From Trichuris trichiura (taxonomy: Eukaryota; Nematoda; Enoplea; Trichinellida; Trichuridae): a stretch of DNA of 64,000 nt. Under the pieces are notes generated by a model. The model did no database searches, was not told the origin of the DNA, and saw only the letters and a program-made list of their open reading frames with translations. Below, one piece after another: positions 37,590-50,200 of this stretch. A program made the position numbers and the translations under genes. How positions within the stretch are numbered: position 1 is the first letter of the stretch; each line of letters starts with the position of its first letter. Location of the stretch: the NCBI GenBank assembly GCA_037903355.1, contig JBAJFE010000014.1, forward strand, positions 2,356,001 to 2,420,000, given 5' to 3'.

Positions 37590-39894
37590 CAGTAGGCCCT
37601 CCTTATCTGCGGATTTGACTCAATGCGGTTTATTTTAAGAAAACAATGGCGTTAATTTCAGCGGAAATTGACGAATCGCTGCTGATTACAGCGGTATCTT
37701 ACAGTATTTTTTAACGTGGGTAGAGCTATGATCCCACCATGGGACTTCAGAAAATGCTTTTTTCCATTCCTATGGCTTCTCAACTTGCACTGAATGTTAA
37801 TGCCTATTGTTACTATGATGAGCTATCACTCACCTGTTGCTTCTGGTTTCTAATTTCTCCAAATTAAGTTAGAACTATACGTCATGCAATCGTAAGACCA
37901 ATGCTGAAGTCATAATGACTTACGCTAAAACTGTATACTTCGCTTACAGCTGATAAATGCATTCAGAATGCAATTCGCATTCCAATATGTACTTTAGTAT
38001 TGTTGTATTTTATTATTTTTTGTATTATTCTGCTCATCTGGTTATTTACTTAGCACTAACTTGTGATCTTTCCTGTTTCGTGCCTACCAGGCATACCTTA
38101 ACTCAGCAAAAACACTGAAAAGTGCAAAGTTCAGCGACGAAATTTTAACGTCGCTTTACACTGGGCGAGTACTTTTCTTCTCATTATGTACACTCCTAAA
38201 CTCACCTGCGCGATTAATTTTCCCTTAGGCTGCTTGACCTCTTTTGTCATTCTTATTTCAATCAAAACATCTAGCAGTAAACAGTGAGTGCTGTAGTTTT
38301 GACGCAGTTCTGCATCAGTACTACAACAGTTGAACTGTTCTTCCTTCGCGGACGAATAATTTAACGAGTAATTCGCTTTGAAAACGTGGTTTCTTGGTAC
38401 GGGACAATTTGTTTTCAAAATGAAGAAATTTATTACGGATATGTCCCGTTTGTTTTGTATATAAAAAAAGACTCCGGAGCTTTTATAAGAAGAAAGAAAG
38501 AAGAAGAAAATGAATGCAAAATGAAAAACAGTGACTCAACAACAAAAAATGTTCGAAACAACCCAACAAAGACAATCTAGAAGCTATACGGAACAAGAAA
38601 AATAAGTGCGCTGACAGACTCAAATACAAAAACCTACAAACGGAAAGCTTTAAAATGCCCGCTTGAAAATCCTCAGAAACGATAGATGGCACTCGCTGCC
38701 ACAATTCATATTTACAACTTAAGACCGCTGATGACGGGTCTCGAATGACCCGAAAGCTCCGGAGTCTTTTTTATATACAAAACAAACGGGACATATCCGT
38801 AATAAATTTCTTCGTTATGAGTAATTCGCTAGCCGTTTCTGAAGGCCACCTAAGCGTAAATTAAAATCCAACACAACTGTGACAGTGATTATACTTTTCA
38901 TAAGTAAACTGAAGATTACAAAAAGAAGAGGGCACTGAACACAGCCTGTTGCCCACATTATTCGTTATTCAGGCCACTGTTGCTGATTGCTTTTCTACAC
39001 AAACCAGAAATTCACGAAGTTTCTGTAGGCCGTTAAAACTAAACGGATTTGAAGCGCTGGTTGCGCTTTCTCTTTATGTAACAATGAAAACGGTACCATT
39101 GCTGTCCGATGAAGAAAATGACAAATTAATTTACCTGGCTGACCGGTCCTTCTGCCTTTGATCCACCCGCCGTTCCCGCTCCCCAAAACTCTGCCCCACT
39201 TCTGTTTCTTGCTTAGATTTCGCGTTGTCCGTTCTTTGGCGGCCTTTTTTCTTGACTACATTTTGCATTTGTTCCTGCGACTTAGTTTCCTTGTAGCAAA
39301 GAATTCTGTAGAAACACCATGTAAAGTGAAAACCGCAGGTTGACTATACACAGTGTCAATGGTTTTGATTTTCAATTTACATATAAAAAACATCAATAGC
39401 GTCTCAGTTGTGTTAAGTTTTGGTTTAGGCTTAGGTGGCCTGCAGAAAAACTGCTGGCAAATTAGTCATTGACTTGTTCTTCCGCGAAGAAGTGAGTCAG
39501 CAACTGTTAGTACTCATGTAAAATTGCGCCAACACTGCAATTACGCAACGCAGTACACGAAGTCAAGCCGCATAGGGAAAATTAATTGCATAGATGAGCT
39601 TAGGAATGTGCGTAATTGCACTGAAAGTACTCGTCCAATAGGACGCGAAGTTTCAAACCTCGAGTCTGCATTTTTCGGCAATTTTGTAGCGTTACAATAT
39701 GCATGGTGGGTATAAAATAGGAAAGAATTTTGAATTGCTATTAGTAACTATTAGTACAGGCTATTTCATGTCTTGTTGTAATGTACACGAGGAAGCACGC
39801 AGGTTGTCTACGAATGACCCTATATTTTGCGAAGGGACTTGATTATACGCGGAAAGTTGTGGAACCAGTAACCGCGGATAAGAAGGGCCTACTG
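37590..39894. mobile_element. Tigger/pogo-like element with TA duplication
   Basis: Ends CAGTAGGCCCTCCTTATCTG and, inverted, CAGTAGGCCCTTCTTATCCG match at 18 of 20 positions and are flanked by TA. The 2.3-kb interior has no intact transposase. A fold-back repeat is nested at 38.35-38.82 kb. The TIR is of the CAGTnGGCCCTCnTTATCCGCGG type typical of pogo/Tigger elements and resembles the one at 58,989. Confidence 0.75.
38355..38850. repeat. Fold-back repeat with hammerhead-like core, nested in the Tigger-like element
   Basis: The left arm (about 38,424-38,483) and the inverted right arm (about 38,751-38,813) share TTTATTACGGATATGTCCCG and GACTCCGGAGC. The right arm reads on through the core at 38,728-38,766: CTGATGA, CGGGTC/GACCCG, GAAA, CTCCGGAG, GTC, identical there to the copy at 1,868. 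The left arm lacks the core: it is replaced by about 220 bp of unrelated A-rich sequence. The outer flank GTGGTTTCTTGGTACGGGAC also matches the flank of the first palindrome, so the unit is at least 160 bp long per arm. Confidence 0.8.
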
Positions 39895-40670
39895 TACTGT
39901 AATGTTGCACTTGATACACTGAGCTGAGCGGAAGCTGATAATGAAAGCTCCTTATGAACAGCCATGTCGCTCTCAGAATCCACTTGTCTTGTTCCACCAT
40001 TAGCGTGTCACCAGATGAAATAAATTTTGAACCTTCGGAAACTTCAACCAACCACAACGTACATTATTTAACAACACTACTGCCATACAGAGATATTAAT
40101 AAAAAACGTTTTCACGAAGAAAAAAGCTCACTGCTCTGCTAAGCAACGGGGCAATTTTCAGTGCCAACATATAATAAACCGTCTAATTATTGATACGACA
40201 AGGATGTCCCCGGACATGTTTATCATAATAGAGTTCTCAGAAACATGCTTGCTTCTTCATTAGCGCTAAATTGGAACAGAAACCGTTTTTAAAAATACCT
40301 TTGCGTTCCAGTCTTACGTTGACGATAGGCCGCATATTCTTCTATGCTGACCGAGAGCTGACCTCGTCTACGATGCAAAACTGACTTTTCTACGCTGATT
40401 ATGACAGCTGTTTTCCTGAAGAACAACCCTGCAAAACTGCCTGCGCTTTCAATGAAAAGTTACGTTCTCTAAAAGGCCGCACCCGTATGTGGTAACATCT
40501 ACTACATCTGCAGTTTCACACAAAATAATAGTACAACTTGAAGAAACGATGTAATACATATTTAACTTCGTCTTAAGAATGGAAATTTTAGAATACATCC
40601 GCTGAATAGGCGTGTGAATCACACGCAAGACACATGCTGGATGATAGCTCTACACAACATTATTGATGCA
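39895..40670. other. Intergenic, no gene seen
   Basis: Between the Tigger-like element and the 3' end of the SH2 gene. No feature recognised. Confidence 0.4.
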
Positions 40671-40684
40671 TTTTTATTTATTAA
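40671..40684 (-). promoter_or_regulatory. Likely polyadenylation signal of the SH2 gene
   Basis: On the minus strand the sequence reads ATTAATAAATAAAA, with two overlapping AATAAA hexamers 135-150 nt after the stop codon. Confidence 0.55.
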
Positions 40685-40739
40685 TAGGCATATATTCCAC
40701 ATACAGTTTTCAAAATTAGCTTCCTTTTGGTGTTAATTT

Positions 40740-40790
40740 TTCTGAAACGGTCTAGCCCCATTGACAATTCCAGGCTAAACCGTTTCAGAA
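40740..40790. repeat. 18-bp-stem hairpin in the 3' UTR of the SH2 gene
   Basis: TTCTGAAACGGTCTAGCC (40,740-40,757) pairs with GGCTAAACCGTTTCAGAA (40,773-40,790), with one mismatch (a G-U pair in RNA of one strand) and a 15-nt loop. It lies between the stop codon and the putative poly(A) signal. Confidence 0.8.
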
Positions 40791-40818
40791 GAATGGTCAG
40801 TTGGACACAGTCTGTTAC

Positions 40819-43070
40819 TTAAGCAGTATCAAGCAAATTTCCTGGCTCTTCTCTTCTTCGAAAGCGACTTCTCCCCCCTAAAATTGCAGCATTGTGACAC
40901 GATGAAGAAAAATGTTTACCTGCATACTCCTGGATTGCGTTTCTTGGAACAGCCCCATCGACTGAGTATTGGCAGCGCACTAGCGCCTTTACGTACTGGT
41001 CAATGCTAAAAATAGATTCGACAGGTCCCGCTTCCGAGTTTCTCGGAAGAATCGTCCTGCCAATCTCAACACTGTAAGGGATTTGATGGTCCACAATCTT
41101 GTCGCCCCAGCGTATACAAAGGAAAGGCTGACCAAACTCATTATTGCGCAGCAGATAATCCCCATTCCGCTGCAGTAACGTTTCCACCTCACCATCCGAA
41201 ATGCTGCCGAAGTGATAACTTAATTCTTCCACGCAGTCCGTGTACTCGACATTTATATTTTTCATGTGTTCCGGATTGACAATTGGTGTAACGATACAAA
41301 ATAAAGCTCTTGACCGCTGATCTTTCAGCTGTTCCTTAATTGATAGATCCTGGAACAGGAAATGCGCTTCAAAGTATGCCACAACGAAGTGGCAGCAGGA
41401 TGGCCATAAATTTTACAGAAAGCTAAACTTCCGAGTGTTAATGAGAAAAAAACTCAATCAGTCTAATTTTGTGAAACTTTACTAACTTGCTTAAAACGTT
41501 CAGCTGGTTAGCTTGTACATACTCTCATTTCAAACGGAAAGCTCTCCTATTTCCTGGTGTCCTGTTCCTTTTCCTGTTTCCTTAAGTTATCAATTCTCGA
41601 AAGCAAACTTAAACCATATAACAATAAGCAGGATAGTTCAACCCAATCTTGAAGTAAATGTCAAAAAACGGCTTTTAGTTTATCGAAACACTCAGTAATA
41701 TCGTTGATTGGAACATCTGAATTATTAGAAAAGTTAATGTGTTCCAAAAAACTTTAGGGAAGTGCTCACCTGCAAGGGAATTTGGCGTTCCTGGTAGTAT
41801 GCAATCAGCAGCTCCACGCAAGTCAGCTTTAGCTTCTCATCTTCTGGTCGAATCCAAAAATATCCTGTCTCAACAGAACACCAGATATTAGTGTGCCACC
41901 AGACTTGAAAAGCTTTGATCTGCTCATATGAAGCAACACATAACTTCTCAGTACTTGCATTTATGTATATCAAGAAGTCGCCGGGGCAGCATAACCGAGA
42001 ATTTGCGATAGCTTCAGATGTGACTCCATGATAATAAGGAAGAAGATGTAATGGTCTAGGTGCTCTATATTTCAGGAGGTTAAACTGTCTGTTAGGAAAT
42101 GTCAGAGGCATTTGTGCAGTGAAAGCTTCGGTGAAACCAAGCATTCTTGTTATGTTCATTATTGTTTGTCGGGAGCGCATGGATTCTTCTTTCTCAAGGT
42201 CAGTAACAGCGCGCTTAAACTGTACACCGTCAACTACGCAATTACCAACCGTCAACGACTTTAGTAGGTGGTCTAACCGTGATACACCTTCCGTAGGTTC
42301 GAATTCTGACGCCCGAGGTAATAGCAGAAGTTCTTTTGGAACGTCAGAAGTTGTCATAGCCATTTTTACAACCTTATCCCAGAAAACACAGACTTGATAC
42401 GCATTGCCATCTTCAGTGGGCACTTCCCTTATTAGGTAATCTCCATCGTTAACCAACAATTTCGCAACGTCATCATCGCTAAGGTTCTCGTAACAGTAGG
42501 TAAGATCCTTTGTTGTTTTGCTATTCTCAAGCAAGAGATTTTTCACCTTACTAGGATTATGAATTGGTTTAGACAGGACGGCAGAAAATTCAGCGTTGTT
42601 CTATAACAAATGAAACTACTACTACAAACACGAAATTAGATAAATACTTCTATCTCTTCTTTGTAGGTAATGTAGTATTCAATCATGTGCTCGATTATTG
42701 AAAATCGCAAGTCTTCATCTTCTGGACGAATCCAAAAGTAGCTACCTTTGTTTTGGCGAATTGCCTTGCATATCACTTCGCTTCTTTCGTCTACCACTGC
42801 TAGTGTTGTCTCAAGATTCTTGTCTTTGTTCAGAAATATTAAGAACTCTCCTGCGTAAAGTACTAATTGCGTAACCTCTTTAACTGTCATAGCGCCGTGA
42901 AAGTATGGTAATTCCAATAGCGGGCGCCCTGGCAGATGATACAAGAGACCACAATCGTCAACATGTCCGGTAGCCTTCACACGTGATAAGAAACTCCAAT
43001 GCCCATCCGAAGGGCGTCTCTCAGGCTTTGTTCTTGGAAGAAGTTGTAATGGGGCCTTACTAACATGCAT
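40819..43070 (-). CDS. Protein of four SH2-like modules, no kinase domain
   Basis: Three exons, 42648-43070, 41770-42600 and 40819-41349, all phase 0, encode 594 residues. Four SH2-like modules follow each other. Module 1 (~res 55-141): LPYFHGAMTVKEV, GEFLIFLNKD, YFWIRPEDEDLRF. Module 2 (~160-255): ENLSDDDVAKLLVNDGDYLIREV, VCVFWDKVVKMAM. Module 3 (~310-418): LPYYHGVTSEAI, GDFLIYIN, YFWIRPEDEKLKL. Module 4 (~450-545): YHFGSISDGEVETLLQRNGDYLLRNN, FLCIRWGDKIVDHQI. Modules 2 and 4 keep the phosphotyrosine-binding Arg of the FLVRES strand (YLIRE, YLLRN); modules 1 and 3 have no Arg there. Modules 2 and 4 look closest to Fps/Fer-type SH2 domains. No kinase, SH3 or membrane segment is visible, so an adaptor role is an inference. 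The start ATG at 43,068 is the first in frame; an earlier exon cannot be excluded. Confidence 0.88.
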
Positions 43071-44291
43071 AATCTATCATCAATGAGAATGCTACCACTC
43101 ACTATCGATGTTCACCACTCAAATGAATACTTTCTAGCTGCAGCTAAAGCAGTCGAATGTTTTAAAGCGTTTCATCTTTCGCTATTATTATGCACACTTT
43201 GAAACCTTTCGTGCCACTTTAAACCTGATCTTTCTTGTGCGCACTGGACATAAAACGTTAGCCGTACAAAACAGACAATGCAACCTTCAGAAAATATATT
43301 ATTTTGCAATTACGTAACTTGAAACATTAAAACCTTTAAGAATCGTAACACCCATTTTAATTAAAGATACCCTAAGTTGTAATCCTGATTTCCTCGTTCT
43401 GCTGCCAGCTCTTCTTCAGCCACATTTTTCAAAACCAAGTTATATAGTGACATTACTTAGTTCTTATAAAATTTCTCCTGGCTGTCTGTATCACCCTCAC
43501 CAAACTGCTTACACCAGCATAAGGCACATCATTTGAAAGGCGCATCTCGGCCAAAATATGTAACGATGTTTCGGCGGTCCCATCGCACTGAACCAGTTTT
43601 GGAATTAAAAAGGCAAAAGCTATCGGTATTTAAGGTCTTTCATTTCTGCTTTGGGTACCTTTCAAGCCATAACCGTATAAGCAGCAGAGAAGAACGACAA
43701 CGTGCGGCAATTGAAATGCTGCAGCAAGAAATATGCTGCAAAAGTGCTCGACCTTACACGCACTAACCTACAACAAGCTTTTTCTCTTGTTGTATTAATA
43801 TATCGTATAAAATTTTTCTGAATGACTTGTCCTAAATGCAAATATTTACATATATACTTTGCAGTTTCATTTTGTGCGAATGAGTACAAAGCAATGTTTA
43901 CCGTAAGCGCACTTAACGTGTGACACAAAAACGCGTCACATTAAAACTATCAGAACAGGCTGGATGGCATATGCCGAATTAATCGTAAGCATCAAACCAA
44001 CAAATGCTCTTCGTCCATTACAAATATTAGCAGTCCGCAAAAGAAGCCAAACTATATGCGCACTTTGGCAGACATTATTATTATTATTATTTAAATGTTT
44101 TAAAAGACAGGAAAAGGTAAAACTAAATTAAGTAGAACTTTTTGGCCCGTTTTGAAAAAAGGGCTAAAGCACAAGTATCATTAGCGGGCTATTAGAGACC
44201 GCTAATGATGTAAAGATCGCATCACAACTTAGAAGGAGAGATAAAATGACTAATTAGACCGGCAGACCACGTTGCTTGGCATTCCCTTAAA
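43071..44291. other. Intergenic; small hairpin near 44,175
   Basis: Between two minus-strand genes: 3' flank of the convertase gene and 5' flank of the SH2 gene. ATCATTAGCGGGC...GACCGCTAATGAT (about 44,177-44,210) is a hairpin whose arms resemble the first block of the hammerhead-like family. A short ATT run lies near 44,080. No gene seen. Confidence 0.5.
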
Positions 44292-47200
44292 TTATGCAGC
44301 TCTCATTTCATCTCGACTTGTGCCAATACTGGAGAGAACGGTACCAACTTCTTCATCGCTGTGACCCAGTTCAGCGTCACTTGTAACGTTCCCATCGCTA
44401 GACAACAGCGGCTGGTCGTTTTCCAAGCTGTATCGCACTAACATCTTGGAGTACCTGAACAACGAATTACAATAAGAAATTTGGCTTCTGCTTACCCATA
44501 GTTATCGAACCCTCGTCTTCTTCTTCGGTCAAGCCAAGATAAAACAGCGAATATGGCCACAAAAAGAACGATCGCTAAGATGCACAGTACAATGACTGTA
44601 AGACGAAAATTGCCATGTTCCGACGACGCGGCATCTGGGCATAGGGCTTAGAATGGAAATGCATAAACGGATCGCTAATTATTCAATAACCAGTTTACCA
44701 CAGAAGCTATTTGAATTACCGGGACTTTTGCAGCAAGGAACGCATGAAGAGCCGAGAAGCGTGTACCCAACGTTACATTTGCTACAAAAATGCGACGACG
44801 CGCCATGGCAAATTGCGCACGCCGGATGACACGCTTTGCACAACTGAATGACAAAACCCGATCGCAGCTCTTTCCGTGCGCAAATACATCTAACCTTACC
44901 ACGTGTTCACTGTCAAAATAATATCCTGACGGACAGGCACATTTGTTAGTCTTTTGGTCAGGTGGTTGGCCGTCGTTGCATAATAGGCACTGGTCAAAAC
45001 TTGGTCCTAATAGGCAAACAATTCCAGTGCAAAGAAATACGAACAGCAAATGGTTTCACTGATCCAGCAACTTACCTACACATTGCGAGCAGTCCGGATG
45101 ACAGGCCTGACAGACATGACCGCCTGTCTCGCAGAACATTCTCATGGGACAGTCGTCGTTTTTCAGACACTTAATAAGCACCCCACTGAGAATGCAGCGC
45201 CGCTGAGCATTGTTCCAAATATAATTTGGCTTACAAGAATCACAAGTTTTCTCAGAGCTACATTGGAGACAATTCTCCGGACATCTGAAGTGAGGTTAGA
45301 GCTAAAGCAAGAAAGTAAATTTAAACTATTCAACGGTAACAGGCACTAGAATCGGCTGAAGGGATAGACACATCGTGTAGTAAAGAATAAAATAAAACAA
45401 ACAACAAATGGCTTAAGTATCAAGTGAAGAAACGAAAACAAGAACTAATGAAGTCATCAGTAGCGCATACTTCATACACTTTCTAGTGACAGAATTGGCA
45501 AAGTATTTGGGAGGGCACACGGTCACGCATCTGCCTTGCAACGTCAGAAAGTATCCACTCTTGCAATATCTGCACGGGCCAAGTTCAGTGCAATTCAAAC
45601 ACCCGCTGTCACATCTCATCCTACACTTAGGATGTTTGGAGTCGCCTGAAAAATTATAGTCAAAGTCATGAATAAATCCAACAAAGTTACGTAAATCAGG
45701 AAAAAAGCCTTCCGGACAATCAGTCTCGCATTTTCCGTGAGAAAGATCTTCAGGGTCACTAACAATGAGATACAACGGCGACATGCAAGTGTCGCAAAAG
45801 GCAGCTGAGCTACACGTGGCACAACCGCGGAGGCATAAGTTGCACCGTTTTTCTTTCAAGTCCAAATAATAGCCAAGTTCGCACTGGGAAACACATCTGA
45901 AAGTTATGTTTAACTGCCAGAATACGCATCGAGAAAAAGCACGCACTTGCTTCCTCCACGGCTCCGTAGTTCTTGATAAAAGTGCTTGCATTGAACACAA
46001 TCAAGAGACGAATTGACAGCACGACATCCACCTTCGCATTCCGGGTGACAATTCTGATATAATATCGTTACAGGGACCTATAAAAAGGTAATTTTGAACT
46101 GTTGAATGGCAGCTACATGAAGCCAACCCAACGCAAACGTGCAAAGGACTTCAACAAGAACAGCTACTCAGACAACAATTAAGAATTTCAAATTATTCCC
46201 GCTATTCTGCAAAAAAAGTTGACTTTTGAGGTGAAATAACGAACTCATAGTCAACTACATAAATTACATCTAAACGTCAGTAAGCAAAGTCGAATCACTT
46301 GTTTCGCGGTACACACGCACAGTACAAAACACACAGTTTCACAATGCAGCGCAGTTACACCATACGCCTTAAAGTCGTGCAAATTTCGAAGCTGACACTT
46401 TTATTACGAGAACTTACAAAGCACATATAAGCGGCTTAGACGCATGCAGTGGTGCAAGAGTTACCAGAACTATTAGCGCAAGCTGGATGTGACTACGGCT
46501 GATGTGGCTGAGGTGAAAAATAAATTGATTCCAACAACGGTACACAAAAAATAAACGCTAATTAACACAAATGAACAAAAGTGCCGACATTGAAATTTAG
46601 ATAAATTTACTCAAGGGTGTCCCACCAGTCCCTTCCTTCCTTCACCAGCGCAAAACCGGGCTATTAAAGGCGCTTAAACTGCAGTCGCTTCTTCATGGAA
46701 ACTACACCTGGTGTCCGCCAAAACTAGGAACGGCGAAAGGCTGACCAAAAAGGGAGCCGTTGGAAGCGTCCAATGTGTATTCTTCGCCGCCGGGTTGCGG
46801 TGGCACCTCGGTTCCAAAAAGCGTTATTTGCCAATCGTCAAAGGAGCCTAAAGTTTCGTCGCTGAACCAGAGGATGAAATGAAAAACTAACTACCGTGCC
46901 GCAATGGTGACCGGGTATTTTCAAGCGTAAGCACCCAAGTTCCTTCCGGATTTTCACCCCACTGTTGCACCGACATGAAAGGCCACTTTTCAAAACCGCT
47001 ATTGCTATCGTCGTGGGGACGAACGGGCAATATTTCACTTCTGCAAAGTATACACATCTATTCAACATTTCTACGCAAGTTCAGTTAGTACCTTGTGCCC
47101 ATTGGCGAAAGTATAAATATGCGAAGGTCTCCTCGCCTACTGAAATGGATGCTGAGAATAACTTGGACGTGCTCTAAGTATCGAACACGCGCTCCCTGAG

Positions 47201-50200
47201 CGCAACCGTCAACCTTCAGGGAAAAATTTTGGGAAAACATGCCACTTAGTGGACTGAAAAACACAAGCTATACAACTTTTCCAAAGACGCAGAATCAAAC
47301 ATTGGGTAGTCCATTTCATATGTAAATGTGCAGCTGTGCTGCGGTGGAACTTTTTTCCACCGTTTGGCCAATAAAATTATTTTTTCCGCGTCCATTATGC
47401 CATACCCAAACTTGCTGCTAACTGTAAAATCAACACATGTGAAACACACGCACCGAGACGGCCGAAAATGCCACCTTTTCTGCCGACGCCATTGGTAGTC
47501 CAGCCGGAAATTTTCAGTAGTGCTGTTGGGTCCGACGTCCTAACTACAATGTGCTGCATGTCTCGCCAAGTAAGATTGGGGCTGCAACACGTTCATACAT
47601 GACTGTTGACTTCCAACAATAAGCACAATTGGCTTACTTTGCTTCCAAGGCAAGTGCAATTATACCAGCAGCGATGGGAGCACTGGCGCTAGTTCCAGTA
47701 TGGTGAATAGTGCAGCTGTTGGGCATATCCGTCGTTGCCTACGTCATTAATTCATTACTTGAACGTAGTAACGTTTAAGCTTGCACTGCGCTACCAACTT
47801 CAAACTTTAGAACCCGAAACACTCAGTATGTTTATAACGAAAGCAACTTTCTGTTCTTTGTCAAAAAGAAAACTACACATGAATTAGGATAGTACCAAAG
47901 GCCATTACCAACCATGCAAGGCATATGAAAACACGTTAAACGGCGCAGAAGCAATTTTTTCAGCATGCCTTAATAGTTAAGATGCAATTTTTGCCGGCAA
48001 ACCTTGAAGGCTAATCTGAAGAAAATCTGCGCTTTTAACTCCGTTCATGTCGCATCTGTTACGGAGGGGAATAGCCCAACGGATCGTGCAGAATGCGTCA
48101 GCCTTTCAGAACACGCAAACAATTGTTAAACCTAGTGCTTGCATCCCTAAAAACGCAGTTAAAAACCCTGGCTATTCACAGTGAACACAGATATTTCCGT
48201 GATAAGTGACTCCGTTCAGCCGGGAACTAATGAACTGAACCGCTTAAACTGTACGAATCACCTTCCAATAGCTAAACTCAAAAGAAACATTCTCAGGCTA
48301 TTGTCGAACAATGTAAGCAGCCGCAGAGCAAAGATTAATAGCAATAACATGCGGTGCATTAAGTATGGGAACAAAACAAACATAATTTTTTCGGATACTG
48401 CAGCTACTTTATGGACTTTTTGTAAAGGAAGAGCTGTACTTTTGAAGTTATTAGTTGTTGAATTGAAGTACCTCTTATCATAGCAGCACAGGAATGAGAA
48501 CAATTCAGTACAAAAACTGAACGACAAAACAGCTGGTTGGCCTTCTTCGAAATTCACAGATTACGGTGTGTTGAGAAAGATGAGCAGAAAATTAGTACTC
48601 ATAGTGCAAGCATACCTTAGCTTACGAGCCCAGCATTGATCAGCAGTACCTCTAGGGATTACATGTTTACTGCAATCCTTTGGACTGAGTAAGAGAATGG
48701 TTCATCCTCTCTAGAAGGATCCTCAGATGAGCCACTGTTCTATGCACTAATTAGGTACCTTAACATTACGTTGCTGCATTCGAAAGGCACAACGGCCGTT
48801 TTTAACGGGAAAGCTCTATGACTTCACGTGCGCAGACAGTGGAAACATCAAATAGACAAAGGGGCAGACGAGATTAACTCTGAAAAAATCCTAGCCAACT
48901 TCTGCCCTAATCCTCCAGACGAGCCTCAAAAGGAGCTTCCAGGCAACAGACTACATTTACTTTGAGACCACGAGCGGCAATCTGAACCCAATGCTAAGGC
49001 AGAAACGTGATGAGAAATATTTGCTCAAATCTGAACGTGAAAACAGTAAACATCTGAAACCACACACACAATGATAAATACAAAAGCACACAGGGGGGAC
49101 TGTGATATACACAGCTCTCCACTTGAAAATTCGCGACCCTTAAAACAACAACACCTACTCAAGAAGAGTGCGAAAAGACACTGACTTTGCCCCACCCCCT
49201 CCCCCAAGGAATTCAAACAGAGATCAAGAAATGAGCTCTTCATAAAACCTCAAAATCCTTCGTTTACCGAACGGCCTAAATCATAAGAGCTATTCGAAAC
49301 TCATAGAGCACGCATAGATACTTTAGACTATAGGTTCTTGAAGTGGGCGATATCGCCCCTGGGGGGAGGGATGGGAACCTCGTGTGGGGGCGTTGGGAAT
49401 CACATAAGAGGAACTCTGGCAGAATTATCCTTAGCGCAGGAGGGCTCTCAAAGAGACCTTCGTAAGAAAGGTCTTTCTTAGCTCGCTCTCACCAGAAGTG
49501 GCGGCGGCAACTTCAAAGGAGGTCAAGTGGAGATGGAGGGCGCAATTGAACAATGGCGTTTTTCTTAGCTAAACCCCGCCAGAAGTGCAGGCAGCAGATT
49601 CAAAAGCATTACGGGACAAGAGGCGGCAAGTTATGGGCTGCTGTAGAAAACTTGCTTATTGCAATTCCACCATCTTATCTAGCGGAATGCAGATTCAGCG
49701 CGGTTACGGAGCTGTTAAGCAGCAAGATAAGCCGGCTGGATATAGTGAATCGAAACGACCTTCGACTGATGGTGACAAAGATGCAGCCAAACATAGACAA
49801 CTTGCTCGTTAACTGCATCAAGCACACCCGTCACATTGAGTAGTTTCCGTTTATGTGCAGTCGCAAACTTGCATTATAGTTTCCTTTGTATCTTTTCGCT
49901 TAAGCATTCTCACTTCAATCTGGTATGTTGTCACTACAATTCTGTTTGGCGTGGGTAAATTGATTGCTTTTTTCCGGAAAGGCTAATGAATGCTTTTTGC
50001 TTATGTGACTTTATGTTCTGAAAAATGTGAGAGGAGATATGAAAGGCAATCAGAAATTTTACCATCATAAAATGGTTGGTGGAAACGCTGAAGTGGTGTA
50101 GTATGTCTACCACGTGACGAAGAGTAAGTCTTTTCTGCAAAATTTTCTCTTTAGTGGTGTTGCAAAAATCTTCCCGCCAGGGGCGACGGAACGAAAAGTT

